Source: UBA830 sp002295635
GTDB lineage: Bacteria; Pseudomonadota; Alphaproteobacteria; MPNO01; UBA830
Assembly (NCBI GenBank): GCA_002295635.1
Contig: DBHK01000015.1
Coordinates: forward strand, 62,001-126,000
Direction of reading: 5' to 3'
DNA: 64,000 nt
Part shown: positions 1 through 8,997 of the stretch, piece by piece
Layout of the letters: every line of letters begins with the position of its first letter
Numbering within the stretch: position 1 is the stretch's first letter
Notes under the pieces: model-generated
Told to the model about the DNA's origin: nothing
The model's database searches: none
The model's input: the letters and a program-made list of their open reading frames with translations, nothing else
Made by a program: the position numbers and the translations under genes

Positions 1-1224
1 CCGATTTTTATTATCTTGCTTGCTACCGCTGCAGTAGTTTTAATGATTTTCGCGCCTGTACCGCCGATGGCAATGCATATCAATATGTTCGGCAGTGTTG
101 ATAAGTTCGCACTTATGGCGGTTCCATTTTTCATCTTCGCCGGCGAAATCATGGGCCATGGTGGGATTTCGAAGCGGATTGTGGCCTGGGTATTATCGAT
201 CATTGGTGGTGTTCGCGGGAGTCTTGCGCTGACGACTGTGGGCACCTGCACTGTATTCGGTGCTATCTCGGGCTCAAGTCCCGCTACTGTTGCGGCGGTC
301 GGCCGCCTTTTGTATGGGCCGTTGCGTGACGCTGGATATAATGAAAAATTCTCCTCTGGACTTCTGGCATCGTCAGGTGCGATTGCAATAGTTATCCCGC
401 CATCCATTAGTATGATCCTGTATGGAGCATCTGCTGAACAATCGGTTGCGCTTCTATTCGTCGCTGGTGTAATTCCCGGCCTAGTCATGGCCGGTCTGAT
501 GGCCGCATACATTTACGCTTTTGCGCTAAGGAGTGGTATTCGCGAGGCGGCAGGGTTCTCCTTCGCTCAGTTCCTCACGGCCAGTAAGGAGGGTATTTGG
601 GCGCTTGGTACGCCTTTCATTATCCTCGGTGGGATTTACGCCGGTATCTTTTCGCCGACCGAGTCCGCGGGCGTTGCTTGTGTATACGCGATATTTGTAA
701 CCCGCTTCGTGTATGGTGATATCTCTTGGTCGGGCATCTGGGATGTGTCGGTTAACTCAATGTTCCTGACTGCCCAAGTCCTTATAATTGTGGCAGCTGC
801 CGGAGTGTTCTCTAATCTCTTAACGATCAGCGGTATTCCGCAGGACGCGGTACAAGCTATCCAAGATATGAATATGAAGCCGTGGATGGTCCTATTGGTT
901 ATCAACGTTTTCTTGCTGTTCGTTGGCTGTTTACTTGACCCGGGTTCCGCTATTTTAGTCTTGACCCCACTGCTGGCCCCAATCGCCGCCGCAATGGGTG
1001 TCGATTTGATCCACTTCGGTATAATCATGACGGTTAACCTCGCGATCGGAATGTTCACGCCGCCCTTCGGGCTGAACATCTTCGTCACCCAGGCGCTATT
1101 TAAGGCGCCACTCTCAAGTATTTATCCGGGCTTGGTGCCGTTCATCATTGTGAACCTCATTGCCTTGATGGTTATTACTTACATTCCGGAACTGTCATTG
1201 TTCCTGACACGCTTCCTGAATTAA
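1..1224 (+). CDS. dctM: TRAP transporter large permease, DctM family (5' end missing)
   Basis: The reading frame is open from base 1, so the start lies outside the window; 407 residues are visible where the family usually has about 430. The protein is almost entirely hydrophobic segments with the DctM hallmarks: FALMAVPFFIFAGEIM near the visible start, a glycine/serine-rich AISGSSPATVAAVG stretch, and a late LDPGSAILVLTPLLAPI segment. DctM is the channel subunit of TRAP importers, which bring carboxylates across the inner membrane using an ion gradient with a periplasmic binding protein (DctP) and a small permease (DctQ). Those partners are presumably upstream, off the window. A strong hairpin follows the stop codon. 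Family assignment is secure; the substrate is unknown. Confidence 0.93.
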   Translation, partial: PIFIILLATAAVVLMIFAPVPPMAMHINMFGSVDKFALMAVPFFIFAGEIMGHGGISKRIVAWVLSIIGGVRGSLALTTVGTCTVFGAISGSSPATVAAVGRLLYGPLRDAGYNEKFSSGLLASSGAIAIVIPPSISMILYGASAEQSVALLFVAGVIPGLVMAGLMAAYIYAFALRSGIREAAGFSFAQFLTASKEGIWALGTPFIILGGIYAGIFSPTESAGVACVYAIFVTRFVYGDISWSGIWDVSVNSMFLTAQVLIIVAAAGVFSNLLTISGIPQDAVQAIQDMNMKPWMVLLVINVFLLFVGCLLDPGSAILVLTPLLAPIAAAMGVDLIHFGIIMTVNLAIGMFTPPFGLNIFVTQALFKAPLSSIYPGLVPFIIVNLIALMVITYIPELSLFLTRFLN

Positions 1225-1228
1225 TGAC

Positions 1229-1259
1229 CGGACGGCGCGTTAAAATTACGCGCCGTCCG
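1229..1259 (+). terminator. Strong hairpin after dctM
   Basis: A perfect 12-bp GC-rich stem (1229-1240 pairs with 1248-1259) with a 7-nt A/T loop begins four bases after the dctM stop. The bases after it (actggtttatc) are not a real T-run, so it could be a weak intrinsic terminator or an mRNA-stabilising hairpin. It lies directly before the EamA gene starting at 1277, whose start has no clear Shine-Dalgarno sequence. Confidence 0.6.
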
Positions 1260-1276
1260 ACTGGTTTATCAACCTA

Positions 1277-2179
1277 ATGGGTGAAAATAGGCGACTTGGG
1301 TTTGTCGCACTCGCGACTACTATCTTCTGCTTTGGCACACTCTGGACGACAGCAAAACTATCGATTGATTACCTGCCGCCACTTTGGTTCACAGCTGGTC
1401 GGTTCGCCATAGGCGCGATGTTTGTAGCGATTTTACTCTATTTGCAGGGCAGGCTCAAAATTCCCGAACGCGCAGATATTCCAATCATTCTGTCGGTTGG
1501 AGGGATCATGCTTGGACTGTATTCTTCAATCTTTCAGTGCGCGCTTGAATTCGTGCATGCTGGGCGAGCAACGATCCTTGGTTACACAACCGCGATATTC
1601 GTAACGCCTGTCGCAGTTTTATTACTGGGTGAGAATCTGACCCGCATGAAAGTTGTTGGTCTTATGAGCGCTATGGCGGGGTTTCTTCTCTTGTTCAGCC
1701 CAGCTGAATTGGACTGGTCGGACAGAAATGTACTGATCGGCAACGGCTTATTGGTATTATGCGTAATGCTGTGGTCCTGCGTAATTCTGCACCTCAGGAT
1801 ACACCGGCAGGTGTCCGATACCCTTGCGTTAGTTCCCTGGTACCTAGTGGTCTCGTTTTTAGTGGCCGCCATAGCAGGTCTTATGTTTGAGGGGCCGCCT
1901 GTTTTTGAGGTAAGCGGTGCCGGTTGGATAATTTTCTTGTATGCAGGGGTCATATGTAGCGGTATCGGGAATTGGGGTGTCACCACCGCTATCATGAACC
2001 TGCCTGCAACAACTTCGACGATCGGGCTTTTGGGAGTGCCGGTTTTTGCCATGATTATAAGCGTCGCATTTCTTGGAGAAATACTAACTTGGTCGCTAAT
2101 TGTTGGATTGGTACTTATCGTGTGTGGGATCGCCGCCGTGACGTTATCGCATCAGCCGGAAAAAAAAATCGTCACTTAA
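1277..2179 (+). CDS. EamA/DMT-family transporter
   Basis: This 300-aa protein has about ten predicted transmembrane segments arranged as two EamA repeats (roughly residues 8-135 and 150-290). Typical DMT features are visible: an N-terminal LPPLWFTAGRFAIG segment, GYTTAIFVTPVAVLLLGE at the end of repeat one, and a final GLLGVPVFAMIISVAFLGE segment. Members export or exchange amino acids and other small metabolites across the inner membrane; this one's substrate cannot be read from sequence. It closely resembles the EamA protein at 3095-3985 (same LPP/IPPFWF, GYTT and GLLGxPVFA segments), so the two are probably paralogues from a local duplication flanking the SDR gene. The ATG lacks an obvious ribosome-binding site. 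Confidence 0.9.
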   Translation: MGENRRLGFVALATTIFCFGTLWTTAKLSIDYLPPLWFTAGRFAIGAMFVAILLYLQGRLKIPERADIPIILSVGGIMLGLYSSIFQCALEFVHAGRATILGYTTAIFVTPVAVLLLGENLTRMKVVGLMSAMAGFLLLFSPAELDWSDRNVLIGNGLLVLCVMLWSCVILHLRIHRQVSDTLALVPWYLVVSFLVAAIAGLMFEGPPVFEVSGAGWIIFLYAGVICSGIGNWGVTTAIMNLPATTSTIGLLGVPVFAMIISVAFLGEILTWSLIVGLVLIVCGIAAVTLSHQPEKKIVT

Positions 2180-2319
2180 CTTTCGAGGGTGTGAATTTGC
2201 TTGCAGGAAGAAATTCCTCTCGGACCCAGATTCGTTTTGAAGTTCCTGGGTATTTCACTCTAAGAGGCTTGCAGACGAGTGGGCGTCGAGAACAAAAAAT
2301 GATAGCTAACAAATGAAAA

Positions 2320-3087
2320 ATGGAGCTTAAGGTGCAAATGTTAACCAGTAGAACTGTTATCGTTTCCGGTGCCGCTAGCGGCATAGGCCGAGCGTGCGCG
2401 AAAAGGCTCATCCGAGACGGCAATCAAGTAGTAGTAGTCGATCTTGACGGCGACCGGCTCCAGGATGAGTTCGGTGGAGAAACTAATACGTTGAAGTTCG
2501 CACCCGGTGACGTAGCTAGATCCGAGACAGCAAATGCCGCAGCGCAGATAGCGTTGGACGCTTTCGGGCGAGTTGATTGTCTGGCCCATTTTGCGGCTGC
2601 CCATTCAAAACTGAACTGGGAATCGGCGGATGAAGATGAATTCAACCGAATTCTTTCCATCAATGTCACCGGTTCTTTCTTAATGGCGAAAGCCGCAGCC
2701 AAGGTAATGATTGATCAGGGTATCAAGGGCGCGATGGTGCTTACGGCCTCTGGTGGCGTGTTTATGGGTGGAACTGGTGAGAATGGTAGGGGTGGTCCGG
2801 CTTATACGACATCTAAAGGCGGAGTGCTGATACTCGTGCGAACGCTGGCTAAGTCCTGGGGCAAACACGGTATTCGCATAAATGCTATCAGCCCCGGCGT
2901 TGTCGAAACTGCGATGACAAAAGAATATACCGATGAAGCAATGCAGGGAGCAGCCGACCGTGCTGCGCTCAGGCGAGTGTCACAGCCCGAAGAGCAGGCC
3001 GCAGCCGCAATCTGGCTGTTGTCGGATGAAGCCGGATTTATTACCGGCGAAAATACCAATATCAACGGTGGAGCAGCGTTCGGCTAA
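2320..3087 (+). CDS. SDR-family NAD(P)-dependent oxidoreductase
   Basis: A classical short-chain dehydrogenase/reductase of 255 aa. The cofactor motif GAASGIG is at residues 17-23, and the catalytic set N115, S144, Y162, K166 (YTTSK) is complete, so it should be active. The usual NNAG motif is replaced by HFAAA. An acidic residue after beta-2 (VVVVDLDGD) suggests NAD(H) preference. The start is uncertain: ATG 2320 has no good ribosome-binding site, while ATG 2338 (MLTSRTVIV) gives the more usual N-terminus with GGAG 12 bases upstream. It lies between two EamA exporters and only 7 bp before the second, so they are probably co-transcribed. Substrate unknown, probably a secondary alcohol or hydroxy-acid. 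Confidence 0.9.
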   Translation: MELKVQMLTSRTVIVSGAASGIGRACAKRLIRDGNQVVVVDLDGDRLQDEFGGETNTLKFAPGDVARSETANAAAQIALDAFGRVDCLAHFAAAHSKLNWESADEDEFNRILSINVTGSFLMAKAAAKVMIDQGIKGAMVLTASGGVFMGGTGENGRGGPAYTTSKGGVLILVRTLAKSWGKHGIRINAISPGVVETAMTKEYTDEAMQGAADRAALRRVSQPEEQAAAAIWLLSDEAGFITGENTNINGGAAFG

Positions 3088-3094
3088 ATTCTTC

Positions 3095-3985
3095 ATGCTG
3101 AGCAACCGAACCGTGGGATATCTCGCCTTGGTTGGTGCCGTTGTTGGTTATGGTGGATTGTGGCCGATTACTCGCAAGGCAATTGAGACAATTCCTCCCT
3201 TCTGGTTTGCTTCTCTCCGGATGTGGACGGGTGTTATTATACTGCTAGGTATATTGCATTTTACCAGACGCCTTCGATTACCGTCCCGACATGATTTGCC
3301 GTTGGTTCTATCAATCGGCTTCCTTATGTTGGCATTTTACACCACTCTAATGCATATCGCACTTTTGTATGTCGAAGCTGGGCGTGCTGCGCTGCTCGGA
3401 TATACCACACCGCTCTGGGTGATGCCGGCAGCCTACCTGCTTCTTGGTGAGAAGCCGCCCAAACGTAAAATGATCGGTATGGCTACCGCTATGATTGGAC
3501 TGGTTATGTTGTTTAATCCCGGCGGTTTTGACTGGACAAACGGCGATGTAGTTACGGGCAATGCACTTCTATTGATCTGTGCACTACTGTGGTCGGTTAC
3601 CATAATTCATATCCGAGTATACAGGCCTATTCTCACGCCAATTCAGCTTGCGCCATACCAGCTAATGATTTCGGCATCATTTATAGGGGTGCTAGCTCTA
3701 ATTTTTGAACCTTGGCCCGATTTCGACTGGACTGAAACTGAGTGGGCCATGGTTACCTATGGAGGAACATTCGGGACTGCGCTGGCTATGATGTCAGTCA
3801 CTACCTGCGTAAGATATTTGCCGACGGTTGTCTCAACGGTTGGCCTCTTGGGGGCTCCTGTATTTGCGCTCCTCCTAAGCGTCTTGTTTTTAGACGAGGA
3901 ACTTACATTTGAACTTGCGTCCGGCCTGGTGTTGATCATTGGCGGTATCGCACTGGTATCGGCCCCCGATAATCGCAACATTTGA
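3095..3985 (+). CDS. EamA/DMT-family transporter, paralogue of the 1277 gene
   Basis: A 296-aa, ten-helix EamA/DMT exporter. The frame is open further upstream, but that stretch overlaps the SDR gene and is not hydrophobic. The ATG at 3095 (MLSNRTVGYLALV) puts helix one at the N-terminus, as in the family, and leaves 7 bp after the SDR stop. Shared segments with the 1277 gene include GRAALLGYTTPLWVMPAAYLLL and GLLGAPVFALLLSVLFL. It ends 5 bp before the convergent acyl-CoA synthetase gene, with no room for a separate terminator. The transported compound is unknown; context suggests efflux of an intermediate handled by the SDR. Confidence 0.88.
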   Translation: MLSNRTVGYLALVGAVVGYGGLWPITRKAIETIPPFWFASLRMWTGVIILLGILHFTRRLRLPSRHDLPLVLSIGFLMLAFYTTLMHIALLYVEAGRAALLGYTTPLWVMPAAYLLLGEKPPKRKMIGMATAMIGLVMLFNPGGFDWTNGDVVTGNALLLICALLWSVTIIHIRVYRPILTPIQLAPYQLMISASFIGVLALIFEPWPDFDWTETEWAMVTYGGTFGTALAMMSVTTCVRYLPTVVSTVGLLGAPVFALLLSVLFLDEELTFELASGLVLIIGGIALVSAPDNRNI

Positions 3986-3990
3986 CAGGT

Positions 3991-5562
3991 TTAGGCGTCG
4001 GATGTTCGCCTTAATTTCTTCAGGGTTTCTCGGCGAATTTTCCCACGTTCATTTTTTGGAAGTGACTTTACGAATTCGACCGTTTTAGGTCGTTTAGATT
4101 CTGGAAGTATTTTGGCGGCGTGGGCTAGGATTTCCTCGGGCAAGGTATTAATCCCTTCAGTCTTAACTACATAAGCTGCGATTTCCTCGCCCCAGACCCG
4201 GTCCGGGACGCCGATAACCGCTGCTTCGTGCACGCTGGGATGGCTCATTAACGCGGCATCGATCTCCAATGGCGCGATGGATACGCCGCCGCGAAGAATG
4301 ATATCTTTTACCCGCCCGGTGACAGTTACGAAGCCTTCGGCGTCCATGATGCCGAGATCGCCGACACGCGTTCTCTCAGTCAGCCTGAACCCTGAACGGT
4401 CCTCCCAGATCCCATTTGCGCTGATCGATGCCAGGGCAGTTTGCGGACCTTTTATAGTTATTTCACCTTCCACGCCGGCAGCGCATTCATTTCCTCTTGG
4501 GTCCAAAATTGCCAAATCCATATGGCGAGCCGGGGGGCCAGCGGTGCCAATACGAAATTTGTCCAGCCGGTTACCGCAAAGCCAGCCGCCTTCAGACGCA
4601 CCGTAAAACTGCAGTAGACGGATACCGTAATGAGACTCAAATTGCTGCCATCTTTCAGGGGCCAGTGGAGCGGAGCTAGCCGTCATGATGCGAAGCGTCT
4701 CAATATCTTCCTGATTGAAAGCTACCGGCTCATCTAAAAGCATATTTATCACTGTCGGAACACCAGCCGCGACTGTGATCGAATGTTCCTTGATCCATTC
4801 CAAGAACCGAGACCTCGAAAACCCCTCTGCCATTACAATAGTTAGTCCCAGCGAGACAAATGGCATGAACGTGACGATCTGCGGAGAAAGCCAGCTGAAG
4901 GTCCGGTATTCAAGTATCCGATCCTCTTCGTGCATCCCAGTAAAATCTATAGTCGACAAACCGCATAGCCAAAGGCCCAAATGATCCCAAACAACGCATT
5001 TGGGTCTGTCTGTCGTCCCAGACGTTGCGAATATGCAACCTTCGTCTTCGGGACCGTATTCGGTGCCAATGATCGGCAGGTTTATTGCAACCTTTGGCAG
5101 GTCTCCGAAATAGCCAGTAGCCGCATCTAAGGAAGAAAATTCATACGCAGGACAGGATATACCTTCTGTTAGCGCGGCGCCGTCGAGATCATTCTGGCGC
5201 CAGACGATTAATGCTGGCTCAATGGTATGTAGGATCGAAGTCAAATGGTCCGGCGCGATTTCCGCATGAAATGGACACGAGGATGCGCCACAACGCCATG
5301 CGGCGAACATGAGAACCAGTTTTTCGAGACATTCGCTTGCGAGAATAGCAACCCTATCACCATATTTAACACCGTCCATCACCATCCGCGCAGCTACCCG
5401 GTCGGTCAGTTCCTGCAGCTCGATGAAGGAGATAGATCTTGCTTGGTCGATAGCGTGGATTGCAGTTTTTTCTGGATGTTGGGCGGCGTAATCCGCAAAG
5501 GCAGTGCCTAGAGTTCGGAAAGGAATTTCCAATGTTCCCGGGTCTAAAGTCGATTTTATCAT
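3991..5562 (-). CDS. AMP-forming acyl-CoA synthetase / acid-CoA ligase
   Basis: A 523-aa class I adenylate-forming enzyme. The phosphate-binding loop ATSGTTDRPKC is at about residues 179-189, the YGASE motif is present as FYGASEGG, and the C-terminal catalytic lysine is in KNERGKIRRE (about K508). Such enzymes activate a carboxylic acid with ATP, releasing pyrophosphate, and load it onto CoA. It starts 4 bp after the amidohydrolase stop on the same strand, so the two form an operon. The neighbouring Rieske oxygenase, CoA-transferase and enoyl-CoA hydratase suggest an aromatic or branched acid substrate, but specificity cannot be read from sequence. Confidence 0.9.
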   Translation of the reverse strand: MIKSTLDPGTLEIPFRTLGTAFADYAAQHPEKTAIHAIDQARSISFIELQELTDRVAARMVMDGVKYGDRVAILASECLEKLVLMFAAWRCGASSCPFHAEIAPDHLTSILHTIEPALIVWRQNDLDGAALTEGISCPAYEFSSLDAATGYFGDLPKVAINLPIIGTEYGPEDEGCIFATSGTTDRPKCVVWDHLGLWLCGLSTIDFTGMHEEDRILEYRTFSWLSPQIVTFMPFVSLGLTIVMAEGFSRSRFLEWIKEHSITVAAGVPTVINMLLDEPVAFNQEDIETLRIMTASSAPLAPERWQQFESHYGIRLLQFYGASEGGWLCGNRLDKFRIGTAGPPARHMDLAILDPRGNECAAGVEGEITIKGPQTALASISANGIWEDRSGFRLTERTRVGDLGIMDAEGFVTVTGRVKDIILRGGVSIAPLEIDAALMSHPSVHEAAVIGVPDRVWGEEIAAYVVKTEGINTLPEEILAHAAKILPESKRPKTVEFVKSLPKNERGKIRRETLKKLRRTSDA

Positions 5563-5566
5563 TGTC

Positions 5567-6574
5567 TCAGGAGAGCTTTAAAAGTCGTTTAAGATTACCA
5601 CCATAAATCTTATCCCGCGTTACGGTGTCGATATCGAGGCTGTCTACGGCACTTAAAGTCTCTCGAATTAGCAGTGACCCGCCCTCGGGGTCGAACGGCG
5701 CATCGGTGGCGAAGAGCGAGTGATCGGCGCCGAAAAATTCGAGACCGCAAGTAGTCGCGGCAACAGAACCGTTGGTCGCGGTATCGGCGTAGAACATCTT
5801 GAAATAATCCTTCGGCTGTTTTTTTAGTCCTGCCCGTTCAGCTAAGGGGTTATGCTCGTTATTTCCGCTAAAGATCTGTTGAAAGCCAATCCCGATTTTC
5901 TCTGCGAAAAACGGTATCATTCCACCGAAATGGTGTGTGATAATCTTGATGTCGGGTAGTTTATCGAAAATACCAGAATAGATTAGCCGGGTCATACATG
6001 CACTGGTTTCGTAGGGCCAGCCGAAGGTGAACCAAATTTCGAACTCCGACGCATTTTCTTGCGCATAGTCGGGGAAATTAGGGCCGCGCATCGGATGTAT
6101 CCATATAGGCAGATCATATTGAGCCATTGTTTCGAATATTGGATAGAACTCCGACGTTGACAACGGTTTACCCAACACGTTTGTAAAGAATTGAACACCG
6201 CATGAGCCGAGTTCGTTTACGGCGCGGGTAGCTTCTGCCACGGCGGCATCCGGATTGTTCATGGGCAATGATGCGATAAAACCCGCGATGCGATCGGGGT
6301 TGTTTTGGACCCTTTTGGCAAGTCCGTCATTCGCAATCCGCGCAAGTGTAGGGGTCTCTTCGGGAGAGCCCAGTATCTCGATTGGCGGGTTTGCAAGCGA
6401 GATGATCTGACGGTAGTCGTCGAAATTGTCAAGAAGCCGTTTATGAGCGTCTTCATCATGGAGCGCGGTAAGTGTGCCGAAGAATTTAACGATATTCGGG
6501 TCCGGCGCTACTTCCGATAGCTTCTCAAAGTAGGCTTCTGGAATGACATGGTTATAGGCATCGATACGAGCCAT
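5567..6574 (-). CDS. Amidohydrolase-family decarboxylase/hydrolase (ACMSD type)
   Basis: A 335-aa member of the amidohydrolase_2 family, which includes aminocarboxymuconate-semialdehyde decarboxylase and gamma-resorcylate decarboxylase. Visible metal-site features are WIHPMRG (strand-5 His), THHFGG (strand-6 His) and FATDAPFDPEGG (late Asp). The N-terminal HxH is replaced by DAYNH, as in some subgroups. The start at 6574 (MARIDAYN) is chosen over one 15 bases upstream because AGGGGA lies 5 bases before it. It is divergent from the Rieske oxygenase gene across a promoter region with a clear inverted repeat, and is first in an operon with the acyl-CoA synthetase. Probable role: metal-dependent non-oxidative decarboxylation or hydrolysis of a carboxylated intermediate. 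Confidence 0.88.
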   Translation of the reverse strand: MARIDAYNHVIPEAYFEKLSEVAPDPNIVKFFGTLTALHDEDAHKRLLDNFDDYRQIISLANPPIEILGSPEETPTLARIANDGLAKRVQNNPDRIAGFIASLPMNNPDAAVAEATRAVNELGSCGVQFFTNVLGKPLSTSEFYPIFETMAQYDLPIWIHPMRGPNFPDYAQENASEFEIWFTFGWPYETSACMTRLIYSGIFDKLPDIKIITHHFGGMIPFFAEKIGIGFQQIFSGNNEHNPLAERAGLKKQPKDYFKMFYADTATNGSVAATTCGLEFFGADHSLFATDAPFDPEGGSLLIRETLSAVDSLDIDTVTRDKIYGGNLKRLLKLS

Positions 6575-6594
6575 GTGTTTCCCCTGCAATTATA

Positions 6595-6633
6595 TTTTGC
6601 GCAATGATAGTTGCCCTGCGCCATTGTGCAAAA
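6595..6633. promoter_or_regulatory. Inverted repeat in divergent promoter region
   Basis: TTTTGCGCAATG (6595-6606) and CATTGTGCAAAA (6622-6633) are inverted copies matching at 11 of 12 positions across a 15-nt spacer. Each arm also contains a smaller palindrome (TTGCGCAA, TTGTGCAA). The element lies between the divergent amidohydrolase and Rieske oxygenase starts, where a shared regulator would bind. No regulator gene is adjacent. Confidence 0.5.
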
Positions 6634-6668
6634 CCCGTTCAATATGGGAAAAAAAGAATTCAGGGAGA

Positions 6669-7712
6669 ATGATGAATGTTCGTTCGGAACGCTTGGTACG
6701 TAGCAGCATGGGAACCGAAGTCGGTGAGATACCTTTGGCTCGAACGATTATGAATGAACCGGTAGTGATGTTTCGTACGCCTGCAGGTTTTGCGGTACTT
6801 GAAGACCGTTGCTGTCACCGGTCCTTACCCCTGTCGATGGGTAAAGTCGTTGGTAATTATCTGCAGTGTGGTTATCACGGGCTTGAATTCGACGAGACTG
6901 GAAAATGCTTAAAGGTGCCTGGTCAGTCGCAAGTCCCGCCTGGTGCGGAAGTCCGTTCGTATCCCGTTCTGAGGAAATATGAGTGGATATGGATCTGGAC
7001 CGGTGATTCCGAAAAAGCCGACCCCGAAAAGATTCCTAACTGGTGGTGGTTGGAAAGCCCAGAATGGAAAACTATTCCAGAGCGGTGTGGTACGCCAATG
7101 CACCTAAATGCGAACTACTTGCTAGTGTCGGATAATTTATTCGATATAACGCATCTCACTTATGTTCATGCGTCCTCGATAGGTACCGAATCAATCGTTG
7201 ATTTCCCCGTAAAACCAGAACGCTGGGAACATGAAAAACGCGTGAAGATGAGCCGCGTCATTTATGATCGCCCTGCAGCGCCGTTCTATCAAAAAGCGGG
7301 GCAATTTAACGGTAATGTGGACCGATGGATAATGACAACGTCTGATTTGCCCTGTTACATGGCGTCTGATGCCAGGTCGGTGGAGGTTGGAACCGGTATC
7401 ACCCCCGGAGAAGTAGGCCCGCAACGTGGTGTTGAAATGAAAATAATGAATCTACCCACACCGGAAACGGAAACCACGACCCATTATTTCTATTCCCACT
7501 GTAGGCATTTCGAAATTGACTCCGAAGAATGGGACGAAATTTATCGCACCCAATTCACTCAAATTTTCGATGAGGATAAAACAGTACTCGAGGGGCAGCA
7601 GGTCCGTATGACGGAATTTCCGGAGGCAAATGAAATAGACATCAATGCCGATGCTCCAAACATACAGGTGCGGCGAATGATTGACGAAATGATCGCCTCG
7701 GAGCGCGTTTAA
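6669..7712 (+). CDS. VanA-type Rieske aromatic oxygenase, apparent N-terminal frameshift
   Basis: The oxygenase component of a Rieske non-haem iron monooxygenase (vanillate O-demethylase/phthalate oxygenase type). The Rieske cluster ligands are CCH and CGYH, separated by 16 residues, and the mononuclear iron site is DITHLTYVH. The open frame gives 347 aa from 6669, but its first ~17 residues (NVRSERLVRSSMGTE) do not look like the family. One frame over, the ATG at 6676, with AGGGAG 8 bases upstream, reads MFVRNAWYVAAWEPK, the typical N-terminus, and would rejoin the main frame at VGEIPLARTI if one base were restored near 6718-6720. Either the gene is disrupted by a 1-nt deletion or the sequence has an error. 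A reductase partner (VanB) is not in the window. Confidence 0.85.
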   Translation: MMNVRSERLVRSSMGTEVGEIPLARTIMNEPVVMFRTPAGFAVLEDRCCHRSLPLSMGKVVGNYLQCGYHGLEFDETGKCLKVPGQSQVPPGAEVRSYPVLRKYEWIWIWTGDSEKADPEKIPNWWWLESPEWKTIPERCGTPMHLNANYLLVSDNLFDITHLTYVHASSIGTESIVDFPVKPERWEHEKRVKMSRVIYDRPAAPFYQKAGQFNGNVDRWIMTTSDLPCYMASDARSVEVGTGITPGEVGPQRGVEMKIMNLPTPETETTTHYFYSHCRHFEIDSEEWDEIYRTQFTQIFDEDKTVLEGQQVRMTEFPEANEIDINADAPNIQVRRMIDEMIASERV

Positions 7713-7769
7713 GCTTATCTGATAAAATGGGTCACCTCGGAATAGCTATCAACAATAGGGAATAAATAC

Positions 7770-8948
7770 ATGGCGGGACCGCTAGATGGAGTTCGAGTTA
7801 TAGAATTGACCACCATGATCACAGGATCGCTGTGCGGCCAGATGCTGGGTGATATGGGAGCTGATTGTATAAAGGTGGAAAAAGTGGACGGCGGCGACAT
7901 GTTTCGGGCTTGGCGGGGAGGTACATATTCCGCGCAGTTCGGAGCTTATAATCGTAATAAACGCTCCGTCACGCTCGACGTTCGTTCCGACGAGGGCAGA
8001 GAAATCTTGCTTATGATGGTTGAGACGGCAGATGTATTAGTAGAAAATTTTCGTCCTGGTGTGATGGACCGGCTGAAATTATCAGTTGATGAGTTACGTA
8101 AGAGGAACCCCCAGCTAATATATTGTTCTATCACAGGGTTTGGCGAAGATGGCCCCTACGAGAAGCGCCCGGCGTACGATGCTGTGGCTCAGTCCCTTTC
8201 GGGCGTCGCTAGCCTATTTCTTGATCCCGACAGTCCGCAGACGACGGGACCGACGATCGGTGACAACATCACCGGGATAAATGCCTGCTACGGTATTCTT
8301 TCCGCGCTATTCGAGCGCGAGCGTGGCGGACCAGCGAGATCGCTCTCCGTTAATATGCTCGAGAGTTCGATCTGGTTTCTGCCTGACCCTTTCGCAAATT
8401 TAACGCAGCAGGATATTCAGCCAAGCCCGACATCACGCTCGGAGGCATCTCAGTCACATGCTCTGAAATGTGGAGATGGGAAGTTACTTGCTGTGCACCT
8501 ATCCTCGCAGGAGAAGTTCTGGCAGGGGGTAACGACGGCTTTCGGTGTTGAGCATATGCGAGAGGATCCCCGATACACCGACCGTATGTCCCGGATTGCG
8601 CACTACTTCGACATGGGCGCGGAGTTTAAGCAGGCGGCAGCGATGCAGCCACGAGATCACTGGATGCCACGTCTCGAAGAAAACGATGTACCCTACGCAC
8701 CTATTAACACTTTAGCAGACGTGTTTGATGATCCGCAGGTAAAGCATCTCGACACCTTTTTCGAGGTTGAGCATCCGGAGGAGGGCACGCAAACCTTCAG
8801 CCGTCGTGCGGTCTATATCGATGGTTCTCGTGACGATCAGCCCAAACTTCCGCCCCCACAGCTAGGCGAGCACACAGGGGAGGTTCTGGGCGAATTGGGG
8901 CTGGATGAAGAAATGGTGAGACACCTCCGCGATAAGGGAGTTGTCTAG
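7770..8948 (+). CDS. CaiB/BaiF family III CoA-transferase
   Basis: A 392-aa family III CoA-transferase, close to the usual ~400 residues. The N-terminus MAGPLDGVRVIELT and MLGDMGADCIKVEK are family signatures, and the catalytic aspartate is present as D165 in PTIGDNITG, matching the GDSNTG motif of formyl-CoA transferase. These enzymes move CoA between carboxylic acids through a mixed anhydride on the aspartate. The gene follows the Rieske oxygenase by 57 bp on the same strand and converges on an enoyl-CoA hydratase gene. It probably activates a catabolic acid using succinyl-CoA or another acyl-CoA; donor and acceptor cannot be told from sequence. Confidence 0.92.
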   Translation: MAGPLDGVRVIELTTMITGSLCGQMLGDMGADCIKVEKVDGGDMFRAWRGGTYSAQFGAYNRNKRSVTLDVRSDEGREILLMMVETADVLVENFRPGVMDRLKLSVDELRKRNPQLIYCSITGFGEDGPYEKRPAYDAVAQSLSGVASLFLDPDSPQTTGPTIGDNITGINACYGILSALFERERGGPARSLSVNMLESSIWFLPDPFANLTQQDIQPSPTSRSEASQSHALKCGDGKLLAVHLSSQEKFWQGVTTAFGVEHMREDPRYTDRMSRIAHYFDMGAEFKQAAAMQPRDHWMPRLEENDVPYAPINTLADVFDDPQVKHLDTFFEVEHPEEGTQTFSRRAVYIDGSRDDQPKLPPPQLGEHTGEVLGELGLDEEMVRHLRDKGVV

Positions 8949-8997
8949 GTAAAGCTGCGCCAATTATAAATCCGGTCGTGGTAAACCCGAACGGTGC

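Noticed and set aside
2933..3094. N-terminal extension of the second EamA gene
   Set aside because: It lies wholly within the SDR coding region, is polar and unlike the family; the ATG at 3095 begins the first membrane helix.
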